The notes below the pieces were generated by a model, which saw only the letters and a program-made list of their open reading frames with translations, searched no databases and had not been told where the DNA came from. Below, one piece after another: positions 45,468 to 54,141 of a stretch of DNA of 64,000 nt. The stretch comes from Microbacteriaceae bacterium. Its GTDB lineage: Bacteria; Actinomycetota; Actinomycetes; Actinomycetales; Microbacteriaceae. The number at the start of each line of letters is the position of its first letter. Position 1 is the first letter of the stretch. The stretch lies in assembly GCA_009780695.1 (NCBI GenBank), contig WQZN01000013.1, positions 1 through 64,000 of the forward strand, written 5' to 3'. The translations under genes were made by a program, and so were the position numbers.

Positions 45468-45509
45468 ACCGCTGCCGGCGGGAGGCCCGGTCGCCGGTCG
45501 CCGCCATCC

Positions 45510-45548
45510 GCCGTCGTTCGCCACCCGTCTGCCGTCGTTCGCCACCCG
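45510..45548. repeat. 18-bp perfect tandem direct repeat
   Basis: GCCGTCGTTCGCCACCCG occurs at 45510 and 45531, a 21-bp period. It runs directly into palindrome unit A3. Confidence 0.8.
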
Positions 45549-45600
45549 GTCGTCACTTGTGCACAGTTGCCGCGGTGCGCACTGTGCTCAGGTGACGACC
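45548..45600. repeat. intergenic palindrome family A, unit 3
   Basis: GGTCGTCACTTGTGCACAGT pairs with ACTGTGCTCAGGTGACGACC. The left arm is identical to unit A2 over ~18 bp. Confidence 0.82.
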
Positions 45601-45619
45601 CAGTCGGGCCTGGCCCTGT

Positions 45620-45676
45620 CCGGTCGTCAGTCGCGCACAGTGCGGGCGGCCCGGACTGTGCCGGAGTGACGACCGG
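45620..45676. repeat. intergenic palindrome family A, unit 4
   Basis: CCGGTCGTCAGTCGCGCACA pairs with TGTGCCGGAGTGACGACCGG. Second unit of a tandem pair, mirroring the A1-A2 arrangement 29 kb away. Confidence 0.8.
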
Positions 45677-45694
45677 GCTGGGAAGATGGGCGGC

Positions 45695-46180
45695 ATGACC
45701 GAGGCCGACGCGCGTGACGAGTGGCAGCAGCGCGTCGACGCGTTCTGGGCAGCGTTCGATGCGACCGACAGCGCCGGGCAGCTCGCGAAGATGCGTGAGC
45801 TCGTGGCCGAGCGGGGTGAGGCGGATGCCCACGCCCTCGCCGAATGGGGCGGGGTGCACGACGCGCTCGGCCTCGAAGCCGACGCCGTCGAGCCGTATCG
45901 TGCCGCGCTCGCCGCCGGCCTCGACCTCGAGACGGCGCATCAGGTGACGATCCAGCTCGCGAGCACGCTGCGCAATCTGGGCCGCACCGATGAGGCGCTG
46001 GCGCTGCTCGACGGGCTCGACGCCCCGGAGCTCGGGGACGCCCCGGCGTTCTTCCGTGCGCTCGTCCTGCACTCGGCGGGCCGCGACGCCGAGGCGCTGC
46101 AGACGGCGCTCACGGCGCTCGCCGAGCACCTGCCGCGCTATCGGCGTGCGGCGCGCGGCTACGCCGACGGTCTCGCCTGA
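45695..46180 (+). CDS. tetratricopeptide repeat protein
   Basis: 161-residue soluble protein of helical TPR-like repeats: WQQRVDAFWAAFDATDSAGQLAKMRELVAE, LAEWGGVHDALGLEADAVEPYRAALAAGL and ASTLRNLGRTDEALALLDGL. Such proteins act as scaffolds; no partner is evident. ATG 45695 is 7 nt from GAAGAT, a weak -10-like word. It stands alone between family-A and family-B palindromes. Confidence 0.82.
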   Translation: MTEADARDEWQQRVDAFWAAFDATDSAGQLAKMRELVAERGEADAHALAEWGGVHDALGLEADAVEPYRAALAAGLDLETAHQVTIQLASTLRNLGRTDEALALLDGLDAPELGDAPAFFRALVLHSAGRDAEALQTALTALAEHLPRYRRAARGYADGLA

Positions 46181-46190
46181 AGCAACACAG

Positions 46191-46268
46191 CTCAACTGCG
46201 CTGGACGGAGCCGTCTGCGCGCAGCGGCGCACCGTCCGACGCAGGCGGCGCCGTCCAGCGCAGTTGAG
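46191..46268. repeat. intergenic palindrome family B, copy 2
   Basis: CTCAACTGCGCTGGACGGAG pairs with CGCCGTCCAGCGCAGTTGAG. Same core as copy 1 at 30045 (CAACTGCGC.GGACGG). Between convergent genes, 10 bp after the TPR gene stop. Confidence 0.87.
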
Positions 46269-46348
46269 CCCGCTCTCTGGTGGGCGCGGCGACCGCGGAA
46301 CGGCCCGGCCCCATGGGAGCCGAGCCGCGAGGCATCCGCCGCCGAAAG

Positions 46349-47170
46349 CTAGTTGCGCTGCAGGATCGCGAAGAGGCGCAGGAACTCGACGTAGAGCCAG
46401 ATGAGCGTGACCATGAGGCCGAAGGCGCCCGACCAGCCGTAGACGCGCGGGGCGCGGTTGTTCACGCCGTTCTTGATGAACTCGAAGTCGAGCACGAGCG
46501 AGTACGCGCCCATGAGCACCGCGAACACGCCGACGATGAGACCGAGCGGGATGCCCATGAAGGTCACCGAGTTGAGGCCGAAGGCGAGCGACGAGGAGAC
46601 GCCGCCGAACACCATGAGGCCGACGTTGACGAGGCTGTAGACGAGATAGCCGATCATCGCGCCCATGAAGATCTTGGTGAGGCGCGAGGATGCGCGCACC
46701 TTGCCGTTCGCGAACAGCGCCAGCATCACGCCGAAGACGCCGAAGGTCGCGATGATCGCCTGGATCACGACACCGGGGTAGACCAGCTCGAAGAAGCGCG
46801 AGATGCCGCCGAGGAACACGCCCTGCGCCGCGGCGTAGATGACGATGAGCGCGGGGGAGGGCCGGCGCTTGAACGAGTTGACCAGGCCCAGCACGAGGCC
46901 CACGATCGCGCCGCCCACCGCGAGCGCCGGGACGAACCACGAGACCGCGGCGCCCGCGAGCAGCACGGCGAAGAGGATGACGGTCTTGACGACCGTGTCT
47001 TCGTAGGTCATGCGGCCCGTCTCGGCCGAGCCGGCGCTGCGGCCCTGGAACAGCGCCTCGAGATCGGGCGCCGAGCCGACGGTCGTCGGGTCGACGGGCT
47101 GCGGGGCGGCGCCCGCGCCGGCGCGGAATGCGGGGATGCGGCGCAGCGCGGGGTTGTTCGAAGAGGCCAT
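46349..47170 (-). CDS. Bax inhibitor-1/YccA family membrane protein
   Basis: Seven-helix membrane protein of the BI-1 family; bacterial members include Ca2+-leak channels and FtsH-associated proteins. 273 residues: a ~55-residue cytoplasmic N-terminus (NNPALRRIPAFRAGAG), then helices including TVVKTVILFAVLLAGAAVSWFV, LVIVYAAAQGVFLGGIS-like segments and a final AFGLMVTLIWLYVEFLRLFAIL. Function here unknown. ATG 47170 is 6 nt from TAACGT. Confidence 0.9.
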   Translation of the reverse strand: MASSNNPALRRIPAFRAGAGAAPQPVDPTTVGSAPDLEALFQGRSAGSAETGRMTYEDTVVKTVILFAVLLAGAAVSWFVPALAVGGAIVGLVLGLVNSFKRRPSPALIVIYAAAQGVFLGGISRFFELVYPGVVIQAIIATFGVFGVMLALFANGKVRASSRLTKIFMGAMIGYLVYSLVNVGLMVFGGVSSSLAFGLNSVTFMGIPLGLIVGVFAVLMGAYSLVLDFEFIKNGVNNRAPRVYGWSGAFGLMVTLIWLYVEFLRLFAILQRN

Positions 47171-47176
47171 GCACCG

Positions 47177-47182
47177 ACGTTA
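47177..47182 (-). promoter_or_regulatory. candidate leaderless -10 box of the BI-1 gene
   Basis: TAACGT on the minus strand, 6 nt, then ATG 47170. Confidence 0.45.
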
Positions 47183-47297
47183 TCCGTGACGCCGGACATC
47201 GTGGCTGTGAACCGCCCATGAGCCTGCGCGATCGGCCCGCGCGGTCACGTTCGGGGAACACGATTCTGAGTTCATAGTCTGCGACAAAGTCGATGTC

Positions 47298-47303
47298 TAC
47301 GCT
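47298..47303 (+). promoter_or_regulatory. candidate leaderless -10 box of the GT-C-like gene
   Basis: TACGCT, 6 nt, then ATG 47310. Confidence 0.5.
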
Positions 47304-47309
47304 GGAATC

Positions 47310-48743
47310 ATGAGCCTCCGCCGCCGCGCCTGGCTGCTCGGCGCCGCAGCGGCCGTGGTGTCGGCCGCCGCCTCGTGGGTCCCGGCGTACTGGGGCGACG
47401 AGGTCGCAACCGTGCGCGCCGTGGGGCTGCGGCCCGCGGCGCTGTTCGCGTTCGTGACGCAGCACACGGACGCCGTGCACGGCCTGTACTACTTCGCCCT
47501 GCACTTCTGGTCGGGTGCGTTCGGGCTCTCGGAGGGGGCGACGCGATCGTTGTCGTCGATCGGCATCGGCGTCGCGACGGCGTTGACGGTGCTGATCGCG
47601 CAGCGCCTGGGGAGGCCGCGACTCGGCGTCCTGGTCGGCGTGCTGTTCGCGCTCATGCCGCGGGTCACGGAGGCGGGGGCCGAAGCCCGCTCCTATGCGT
47701 GGACCGCCGCGCTCGCCGCCCTGCTGTGGCTGCTGCTGCTGATCGCGCTGGAACGCGGCCGATGGTGGTGGGCGCTGCTCGGTGCGGCCGCCGTGCTCTC
47801 GATGACCCTCTTCGTGCTGACGGGCACCCTCGCGGTCGCGCAGCTCGTGTTCGTCGCGGTGCGGTCGCGGCGCTCGCTCGCGCCGCTCATCGCGGCCTGG
47901 GTGTCGGCCGCGGCGGTGGTGAGCCCGCTGCTCGTGGTGGCCTGGCAGGAACGCGGCCAGGTGAGCTGGCTGGCGAACTCCGGAGTGGTGAACCCGTGGT
48001 CCGTCCTGGCGGAGCCGTGGGCCGAGACATCCTGGGGATTCGGCATCGCCGCCACAGCCCTGCTGGTCGTCGGCGCCGTGCGCTGGCGCGCGGCCCTCGC
48101 CCGGACGTGCTCCGAGTTCCTGCTGCTGGCCGGGTGCTGGGTCGCCGTGCCGCTCGTGCTGATCGCCTCGAGCCGATTCGTCGGCAGCGCCCTGTTCACG
48201 CCGCGGTACCTGACCTTCGCGACGCCGGGCTACGCCATGCTGCTCGCGGCGGCCGCCGTCGCGCTGGGCTCGCGCCGCAGGATCGCGATCGCCGTCGTCG
48301 CGCTCGTCGCGATCGCCCTGCCCACCTATCTGGGGCAGCGGGGCCCGTTCGGCAAGAACGGCGGCAGCGACCTGCGCCAGCTCGCGCAGGTCGTGCGCGC
48401 CCACGCCCGGCCCGGCGACGGCATCGTCTTCGAGTCGGCCCAGTCGAAGATCATGAGCCCGAGGCCGGCGCTGTGGGGGTACCCGCAGGACTTCGTCGGC
48501 CTGGTCGACGTCGAGCTCACGACGCCGTTCCCCGCGTCGGGGTCGTTCCACGACCTGATCGCGCCGCTGAGCACGCGGAAGGCGGAGCTGACGCGCCTCT
48601 CGACCGTGTGGGTGGTCACCGACGGCCTCGGCCACTGCGGCGCCGTGCAGGACATCAGGACCCTGCGGGCCGCGGGCTTCGCGCCGACCGCGGCGTTCCC
48701 GGTGCACCGCACGACGGTCTGCCGGTTCGACCGGCAGCCCTGA
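47310..48743 (+). CDS. GT-C type membrane glycosyltransferase-like protein
   Basis: Multi-spanning membrane protein of 477 residues. The N-terminal helix is followed by an extracytoplasmic WGDEVATVRAVGL loop; the acidic pair after a first TM is the signature position of GT39/PMT-type polyprenyl-phosphate sugar transferases. About 10 hydrophobic helices follow, then a ~110-residue soluble C-terminal domain (GDGIVFESAQSKIMSPRPALWGYP). Probably moves a sugar from a lipid-linked donor to an external acceptor; donor and acceptor unknown. Confidence 0.7.
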   Translation: MSLRRRAWLLGAAAAVVSAAASWVPAYWGDEVATVRAVGLRPAALFAFVTQHTDAVHGLYYFALHFWSGAFGLSEGATRSLSSIGIGVATALTVLIAQRLGRPRLGVLVGVLFALMPRVTEAGAEARSYAWTAALAALLWLLLLIALERGRWWWALLGAAAVLSMTLFVLTGTLAVAQLVFVAVRSRRSLAPLIAAWVSAAAVVSPLLVVAWQERGQVSWLANSGVVNPWSVLAEPWAETSWGFGIAATALLVVGAVRWRAALARTCSEFLLLAGCWVAVPLVLIASSRFVGSALFTPRYLTFATPGYAMLLAAAAVALGSRRRIAIAVVALVAIALPTYLGQRGPFGKNGGSDLRQLAQVVRAHARPGDGIVFESAQSKIMSPRPALWGYPQDFVGLVDVELTTPFPASGSFHDLIAPLSTRKAELTRLSTVWVVTDGLGHCGAVQDIRTLRAAGFAPTAAFPVHRTTVCRFDRQP

Positions 48744-48758
48744 GCAACCCCGCCTGGC

Positions 48759-48764
48759 TAACAT
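48759..48764 (+). promoter_or_regulatory. candidate leaderless -10 box of glpQ
   Basis: TAACAT, 7 nt, then ATG 48772. Confidence 0.5.
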
Positions 48765-48771
48765 CACCCGC

Positions 48772-49806
48772 ATGCGAGAGCAGCCTTCCCCCGTCGTCAT
48801 CGGCCATCGCGGCGCCTCGGGCTACCGCCCCGAGCACACCCGGCAGGCCTACGAGCTGGCGTTCCGGCTGGGCGCCGACTTCGTCGAGCCCGACATCGTG
48901 GCGAGCAAGGACGGCGTTCTCGTGCTGCGTCATGAGAACGAGATCTCGGGCACCACCGACGTGGCGAGCCGCCAGGAGTTCGCCGGCCGCCGCACCACGA
49001 AGGAGATCGACGGGGAAGCCCTCACGGGATGGTTCACCGAGGACTTCACCTGGGACGAGCTCGCAACCCTGCGCGCCCGCGAGCGCCTGCCGCGGCTGCG
49101 CCAGCCGAGCTCGAGCTTCGACGACCTGTATCCGATCCTGAAGCTCAGCCATCTGGTCGACCTCGTCGACCGGCTGGCGGAGGAGACCGACCGTGAGCTC
49201 GGCATCGTCGCCGAGCTGAAGCACGCGACCTACTTCGAGCGGGCGGGCCTGCCGCTCGACGAGCTGTTCGCCGACGAGATGCGCCGCCTCGGCTGGGCCG
49301 GCGAGCGCAGCCGCCTCGTCGTCGAGTCGTTCGAGAAGACCGTGCTCGGCAAGGTGCGGGCGCGGGGCGTCCTCGGTCAGCGCATCTATCTCGTCGCCGA
49401 TCGCGGGGCCGCAGCCGACCTCGTCGCGCGCGACGGGTCCGCGGCGACGACCTGGGCCGAGGAGGTCGGCGAGACCGGGCTGTACCGCCTCGTCGCTCGC
49501 CGGGGCGATGAGGCGGTCGACGGCATCAGCGTGGACAAGTCGATGCTGCTGGATGCCGCGAGCGAGTCGGGCACGACCGACCTCGTCGACCGCGCCCATG
49601 CGGTCGGCCTCGCGGTCTTCACGTGGACCCTGCGCCCCGAGAACGCCTTCCTCTCCGAGCGGTTCCGCGGCGATGCGGCGGACGCCGGGCCGGCTGCTTT
49701 CGGCCGCTGGCAGCAGGAATTCCGCGCGGTCATGGCCACCGGCGTCGACGGCGTCTTCGCCGACCACCCCGACCTCGCGATCGTGGCGCGGGACTCGCTC
49801 GGCTGA
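48772..49806 (+). CDS. glpQ: glycerophosphodiester phosphodiesterase
   Basis: Hydrolyses glycerophosphodiesters to glycerol-3-phosphate and an alcohol. 344 residues: VVIGHRGASGYRPEHTRQAY (catalytic His), FVEPDIVASKDGVLVLRHENEI (metal-binding Glu/Asp and second His), IVAELKHATYFE and VFTWTLRPENAFL. No signal peptide is visible, so it appears cytoplasmic. Leaderless. Neighbours do not show a dedicated glycerol operon. Confidence 0.92.
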   Translation: MREQPSPVVIGHRGASGYRPEHTRQAYELAFRLGADFVEPDIVASKDGVLVLRHENEISGTTDVASRQEFAGRRTTKEIDGEALTGWFTEDFTWDELATLRARERLPRLRQPSSSFDDLYPILKLSHLVDLVDRLAEETDRELGIVAELKHATYFERAGLPLDELFADEMRRLGWAGERSRLVVESFEKTVLGKVRARGVLGQRIYLVADRGAAADLVARDGSAATTWAEEVGETGLYRLVARRGDEAVDGISVDKSMLLDAASESGTTDLVDRAHAVGLAVFTWTLRPENAFLSERFRGDAADAGPAAFGRWQQEFRAVMATGVDGVFADHPDLAIVARDSLG

Positions 49807-49925
49807 CGTCGTCGGGGCTGCGACGCGACGGCGCTCGAGCGGGGGTAGACGAATAGTTCTTCCCCGCGGTGCCCTGGTGTGGATAAGGTGTGCCCGGAAA
49901 TATCCACCGACGAAAGGGGCACGGC

Positions 49926-50108
49926 ATGGGGTTCCTCGATGACGCGATCAATCAGGGCAAGGACTTCCTGGGCACCGACCAGGGCGAGCAGATCAGCGAC
50001 AACGTTCTGAACGCTGCCGCCGAGAAGGCGAACGACCTGACCGGCGGGAAGTTCTCGGACCAGATTCAGCAGGGTGAGCAGGCGGCCGACGGCGCGATCG
50101 GCCAGTAA
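49926..50108 (+). CDS. small MT0933/Rv0909-like antitoxin-family protein
   Basis: 60-residue acidic amphipathic protein (MGFLDDAINQGKDFLGTDQGEQISDNVL and NAAAEKANDLTGGKFSDQIQQGEQ) resembling the MT0933-like antitoxin Pfam family by its MGFLD start and helical repeats. GAAAGGGG site sets ATG 49926. No toxin gene is adjacent: upstream is glpQ and downstream a terminator then pcrA. It could equally be a stress-induced small protein, so the toxin-antitoxin role is unproven. Confidence 0.65.
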   Translation: MGFLDDAINQGKDFLGTDQGEQISDNVLNAAAEKANDLTGGKFSDQIQQGEQAADGAIGQ

Positions 50109-50122
50109 GCCACCTCACTCCG

Positions 50123-50158
50123 GAAGGCGTCGCTCTCATGGCTGAGGGCGGCGCCTTC
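50123..50158 (+). terminator. terminator after the small MT0933-like gene
   Basis: GAAGGCGTCGCTCTCA pairs with TGAGGGCGGCGCCTTC at 14 of 16 positions around a 4-nt loop; TCTCGC follows. Confidence 0.65.
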
Positions 50159-50216
50159 TCGCATGTCGGGGCCGGGTGAGGATGCCCGGCCGGAGCCGCC
50201 TGTCGGTGGCCCTCTT

Positions 50217-50222
50217 TAGACT
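50217..50222 (+). promoter_or_regulatory. candidate -10 box of pcrA
   Basis: TAGACT, 9 nt before ATG 50232, giving a leader of only 2-3 nt if used. Confidence 0.4.
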
Positions 50223-50231
50223 TGACGGGCA

Positions 50232-52664
50232 ATGACAGACGCGCGCGCATCCGACGGCTTTATCCCTCTCCTCATCGAAGGCTGGGAGGGCCCAGGGGCA
50301 GGCTTCCGCGGCGATGAGAGCCTGCTCAACGGCCTCAATCCGCCCCAGCGCGAGGCGGTCACCTACCGCGGAAGCGCGCTGCTCATCGTCGCGGGCGCCG
50401 GCTCGGGCAAGACCCGGGTGCTCACCCACCGCATCGCGGGGCTGCTCGGCAGCCGCGAGGCGTGGCCGAGCCAGATCCTGGCGATCACCTTCACCAACAA
50501 GGCCGCCGCCGAGATGCGCGAGCGCGTCGAGGGGCTCGTCGGCTCCGACGCGCGCGGCATGTGGATCTCGACGTTCCACTCGGCGTGCGTGCGCATCCTG
50601 CGCAAAGAGGCGAAGTCGTTCGGCTTCACCGAGAACTTCACGATCTACGACTCGGGCGACAGCCGCGCACTGCTCAAGCGCATCATCAAAGAGATGGAGG
50701 CCGAGACCTTCGGCTTCACGCCCGCGAGCGCCGCGGCGAAGATCTCGAAGCTCAAGAACGAGCTCGAGGACTACGAGTCGTACGCCCGCAGCGCGAACCG
50801 CGAGGACCCGGCCGAGCAGGTGTTCCTGCAGATCTTCCGCGAGTACTCGCGCGCGCTGCGCGCCGCGAACGCCTTCGACTTCGACGACCTGATCGCGCAG
50901 ACGGTGTACCTGTTCCGTGCGTTCCCGCGCATCGCCGCGAACTACCAGCGCCGCTTCCGGCACGTGCTCGTCGACGAGTACCAGGACACGAACCACGCGC
51001 AGTACTCGCTCATCCGCGAGCTCACCAAGCCCGTGCCCGCGCACCTCGTCGCCGAGCTCAAGCTCGACGGGCTCTACGTCGACGGGCTGACCGACCCGAC
51101 CGGTGCGATCCCCGGGGCGTCCCTCACCGTCGTCGGCGACTCGGACCAGTCGATCTACGCGTTCCGCGGCGCCGACATCCGCAACATCACCGAGTTCGAG
51201 CACGACTTCCCGGGCGCCAAGGTCGTGCTGCTCGAGCAGAACTACCGGTCGACGCAGAACATCCTCTCGGCGGCCAACGCGGTCATCGCGAACAACTTCG
51301 ACCGCAAGGCGAAGAACCTGTGGACCGACTCGGGCGACGGCGAGAAGATCGTCGGCTACACGGGCTACTCGGGCCACGACGAGGCGCAGTTCGTCGCCGA
51401 CGAGATCGACGCGCTGCGCCGCGCGGGCATGCCGTACAGCCAGATGGCGGTGTTCTACCGCACCAACTCGCAGACGCGTGCGCTGGAAGAGATCCTGATC
51501 CGCTCGGCGGTGCCGTACAAGATCATGGGCGGCACGAAGTTCTACGAGCGCGCCGAGATCAAGGACGCGATGGCCTACCTGGTGTCGGTCGCGAACCCCG
51601 CCGACGAGCTCGCGGTGCGGCGCATCCTGAACACCCCGAAGCGCGGCATCGGCCCCGCGACCGAGACGCAGCTGGCGGCCTTCGCGGCGGACAACAACCT
51701 GACGTTCCGCGACGCGCTGCGCGCGGCATCCTCGCTCGGCCTCGGCCCCAAGGTGACCGCCGCGATCACGCGCCTGTCCGACCTGCTCGACGAGTCGGCC
51801 GCGATGATCGACCCCGACAACCCGGGCGGGGTGAGGCCCGTGGCGGATGTCCTGACTCATCTGCTCGCCGGGTCGACCCTGCTCGACACGCTCCGCAACT
51901 CGCGCGACCCGCAGGACGAGGCACGTGCCGAGAACGTCGACGAGCTCGTCGCCGTCACGAAGGAGTTCGGGCGCAACAACCCCGGCGGCACCCTCACCGA
52001 CTTCCTCACCGAGGTGCAGCTCGTCGCGGCCGCCGACGACCTCGACGACTCGTCGGGCACCGTCTCGCTCATGACCCTGCACACGGCGAAGGGCCTCGAG
52101 TTCGACGCGGTGTTCCTGACCGGGGTCGAAGAGGACCTGATCCCGCACAGGATGTCGGCGAACGAGCCCGGCGGCCTCGCGGAGGAGCGCCGCCTGTTCT
52201 ACGTCGGCATCACGCGCGCCAGGAAGCGCCTCTACCTCTCGCTCGCGATGACCCGCTCGCAGTTCGGCGAGGTCAACGTGGCGATGCCGAGCCGGTACCT
52301 GCAAGAGATCCCGGGCGAGCTCATCGACTGGCGCCGTTCGCCCTCGGCCGCCAACGGCCGCGACGGCACGATGTCGCGCGCGCTCAACGCGAAGCGCCCG
52401 GGCTTCGGCTCCGATCGGGCGCTCGCCACGGCGGCCGCGCTCTCGCGCCCGAAGACCGAGTGGGCGAACAAGGTGACGGGCCAGGTGCGCGACAACAGCG
52501 GGCTCGAGCTCGCCGCGGGCGACCGCATCCGCCACGTCGACTTCGGCGAGGGCCGTGTGCAGCAGGTCACGGGCGAGGGCCCGAAGCGCATCGCGCACGT
52601 GCAGTTCGACCAGGCGGGCGCGAAGAAGCTGCTGATCAAGATCGCCCCGATCGAGAAGCTCTAG
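50232..52664 (+). CDS. pcrA: ATP-dependent DNA helicase UvrD/PcrA
   Basis: Superfamily 1A 3'-5' helicase for repair and fork maintenance. 810 residues: an N-terminal ~35-residue extension, LNPPQREAV (Q motif), Walker A IVAGAGSGKTRVLTHRIAG, FTNKAAAEMRERV, STFHSACVRILR, Walker B VDEYQDTNHAQY, VGDSDQSIYAFRGADIRNI, ALEEILIRSAVPYKIMGG, LMTLHTAKGLEFDAVFLTG and a C-terminal Tudor-like tail (GDRIRHVDFGEGRVQQVTGEG). Neighbourhood with sucCD and purNH matches the mycobacterial uvrD1 region. Confidence 0.97.
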   Translation: MTDARASDGFIPLLIEGWEGPGAGFRGDESLLNGLNPPQREAVTYRGSALLIVAGAGSGKTRVLTHRIAGLLGSREAWPSQILAITFTNKAAAEMRERVEGLVGSDARGMWISTFHSACVRILRKEAKSFGFTENFTIYDSGDSRALLKRIIKEMEAETFGFTPASAAAKISKLKNELEDYESYARSANREDPAEQVFLQIFREYSRALRAANAFDFDDLIAQTVYLFRAFPRIAANYQRRFRHVLVDEYQDTNHAQYSLIRELTKPVPAHLVAELKLDGLYVDGLTDPTGAIPGASLTVVGDSDQSIYAFRGADIRNITEFEHDFPGAKVVLLEQNYRSTQNILSAANAVIANNFDRKAKNLWTDSGDGEKIVGYTGYSGHDEAQFVADEIDALRRAGMPYSQMAVFYRTNSQTRALEEILIRSAVPYKIMGGTKFYERAEIKDAMAYLVSVANPADELAVRRILNTPKRGIGPATETQLAAFAADNNLTFRDALRAASSLGLGPKVTAAITRLSDLLDESAAMIDPDNPGGVRPVADVLTHLLAGSTLLDTLRNSRDPQDEARAENVDELVAVTKEFGRNNPGGTLTDFLTEVQLVAAADDLDDSSGTVSLMTLHTAKGLEFDAVFLTGVEEDLIPHRMSANEPGGLAEERRLFYVGITRARKRLYLSLAMTRSQFGEVNVAMPSRYLQEIPGELIDWRRSPSAANGRDGTMSRALNAKRPGFGSDRALATAAALSRPKTEWANKVTGQVRDNSGLELAAGDRIRHVDFGEGRVQQVTGEGPKRIAHVQFDQAGAKKLLIKIAPIEKL

Positions 52665-52816
52665 CGCCACGGCCCCCGGGGTCAGGCAGCCGGCCGATGA
52701 CACCTGGGACAATTCGTGGGTTAAAAGGATTGCCGCGTGCGGCGGTGCGGGTCAGGCTGTGGTCAGAGGTCGGCCGCCCGGCACCCCGCTCGGTCGAAGC
52801 TCTCGAGGAGGGCCGA

Positions 52817-54136
52817 GTGGCCGAGGCATCCGCATTCACTCACGCGACGATCGTCACGGGCGATGCGCATGGCACCGTCCTGCCCGATCGGACCGTGACG
52901 GTCGGCGCCGACGGGCTGATCCGCTCGGTCGAGCCGTCGGCTGGCGAGCGCCCGGCCTGGGGTGCGCGGGTCGTCGATCTGACCGGCAAGTACCTGGTGC
53001 CCGGCTTGATCAACGCCCACGCGCACCTGTTCTCCGACGGCAAGCCGCTGCCCGTCGCCCTCACCAGCAAGTCGGCCGAGCGCGCCGTGACGACGTTCTT
53101 CCACAGTCCAGTGGGCGCCGCGATGCTGCGGCGACGCACCCGTGCCAACGTGCAGACGCAGCTGTTCAGCGGAGTGACTACCCTGCGCAGCGTCGGCGAC
53201 GTGCGCTACGAGGTCGTCGCGGTGCGCGATCGGATCGAGGCCGGGCGGATGCCGGGGCCGCGGGTCCTCGCATCGGGCCCGCTCCTCGCCGCCACGGGCG
53301 GCCACGGCGCCCCGCTGATCGCTCTCGTGAGCGATGACCCATGGGGTGCACGCCGCAATGTCCGGCTCAATCTGCGCAAGGGCGTGAACGCGATCAAGAT
53401 CTCGGCGACGGGCGGCGTGACCGATGCGCGGGCCGTCGGCGAAGCGGGCCGCCCGCAGCTGACCGAGGACGAGATGGCCGCGATCTGCGAGGAAGCGCAC
53501 AATGCCGGCATCGTGGTCGCCGCGCACGCCCAGAGCGTCGAGGGCGCCAAGCGCGCGCTGCGCGCCGGAGTCGACACCATCGAGCACGGCTGCGAGCTCG
53601 ACGACGAGCTGATCAGGCTCTTCCACGACAACCCGCGGGCGCTGCGCGGCTGGTCGGCGCTCGTGCCCACGTTCCTGCCCGCGCTGCCGCTCGTGAAGCT
53701 CGAGCAATCCGCGACGGGCGTCGACGACGTCGTGCGCGCGAATGCCGAGATCGTGGTCGAGCGCATGATCGGCGGCGTGCAGGATGCCGTCGCGAACCGC
53801 ATCCGCATCGGCTTCGGCTCCGACTCGGGGCTCACCTACGCCACGCATTACGACACGTGGCGTGAGCTCGACCTCGTGACCCGCTACGGCGGGCTCACAC
53901 CCGCCCAGGCGCTGCACGCCGCGACGGCGGCGAACGCCGAGATCCTCGGCATCGACGACGTCACGGGGGCGATCGAGCCGGGCAAGGCCGCCGATCTCGT
54001 CGTGCTGCCGGCGAACCCGCTCGACGGCTTCCGCGCCTTCACCGGGCTCGAATTCGTGGTCGCGCGCGGGCAGATCTTCGAGGACCCCGCCGTCACACGG
54101 TTCGACGAGATCGATCGTGAACTGGACTCGTTCTGA
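52817..54136 (+). CDS. amidohydrolase family protein
   Basis: Metal-dependent hydrolase of the imidazolonepropionase/prolidase-like group. 439 residues from GTG 52817 (GAGGAGGG upstream): KYLVPGLINAHAHLF (HxH metal site), KISATGGVTDARAVG, the Lys/His region AAHAQSVEGAKRALRAGVDTIEHGCEL, FGSDSGLTYATHYD and the C-terminal NAEILGIDDVTGAIEPGKAADLVVLPANPL. The 1224-aa ORF opening at 50462 is this gene joined to a pcrA shadow frame. Substrate unknown. Confidence 0.87.
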   Translation: MAEASAFTHATIVTGDAHGTVLPDRTVTVGADGLIRSVEPSAGERPAWGARVVDLTGKYLVPGLINAHAHLFSDGKPLPVALTSKSAERAVTTFFHSPVGAAMLRRRTRANVQTQLFSGVTTLRSVGDVRYEVVAVRDRIEAGRMPGPRVLASGPLLAATGGHGAPLIALVSDDPWGARRNVRLNLRKGVNAIKISATGGVTDARAVGEAGRPQLTEDEMAAICEEAHNAGIVVAAHAQSVEGAKRALRAGVDTIEHGCELDDELIRLFHDNPRALRGWSALVPTFLPALPLVKLEQSATGVDDVVRANAEIVVERMIGGVQDAVANRIRIGFGSDSGLTYATHYDTWRELDLVTRYGGLTPAQALHAATAANAEILGIDDVTGAIEPGKAADLVVLPANPLDGFRAFTGLEFVVARGQIFEDPAVTRFDEIDRELDSF

Positions 54137-54141
54137 GCGGC

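Noticed and set aside
49807-49925. Alternative-sigma promoter (GGGGTAGAC) before the small MT0933-like gene
   Set aside because: A -10-like word is present but no matching GTTT-type -35 is visible, so it is not annotated.
50462-54136. 1224-aa ORF spanning pcrA and the amidohydrolase
   Set aside because: The first ~785 codons are an Arg/His-rich shadow of pcrA in another frame; only the part from GTG 52817 has conserved hydrolase motifs.
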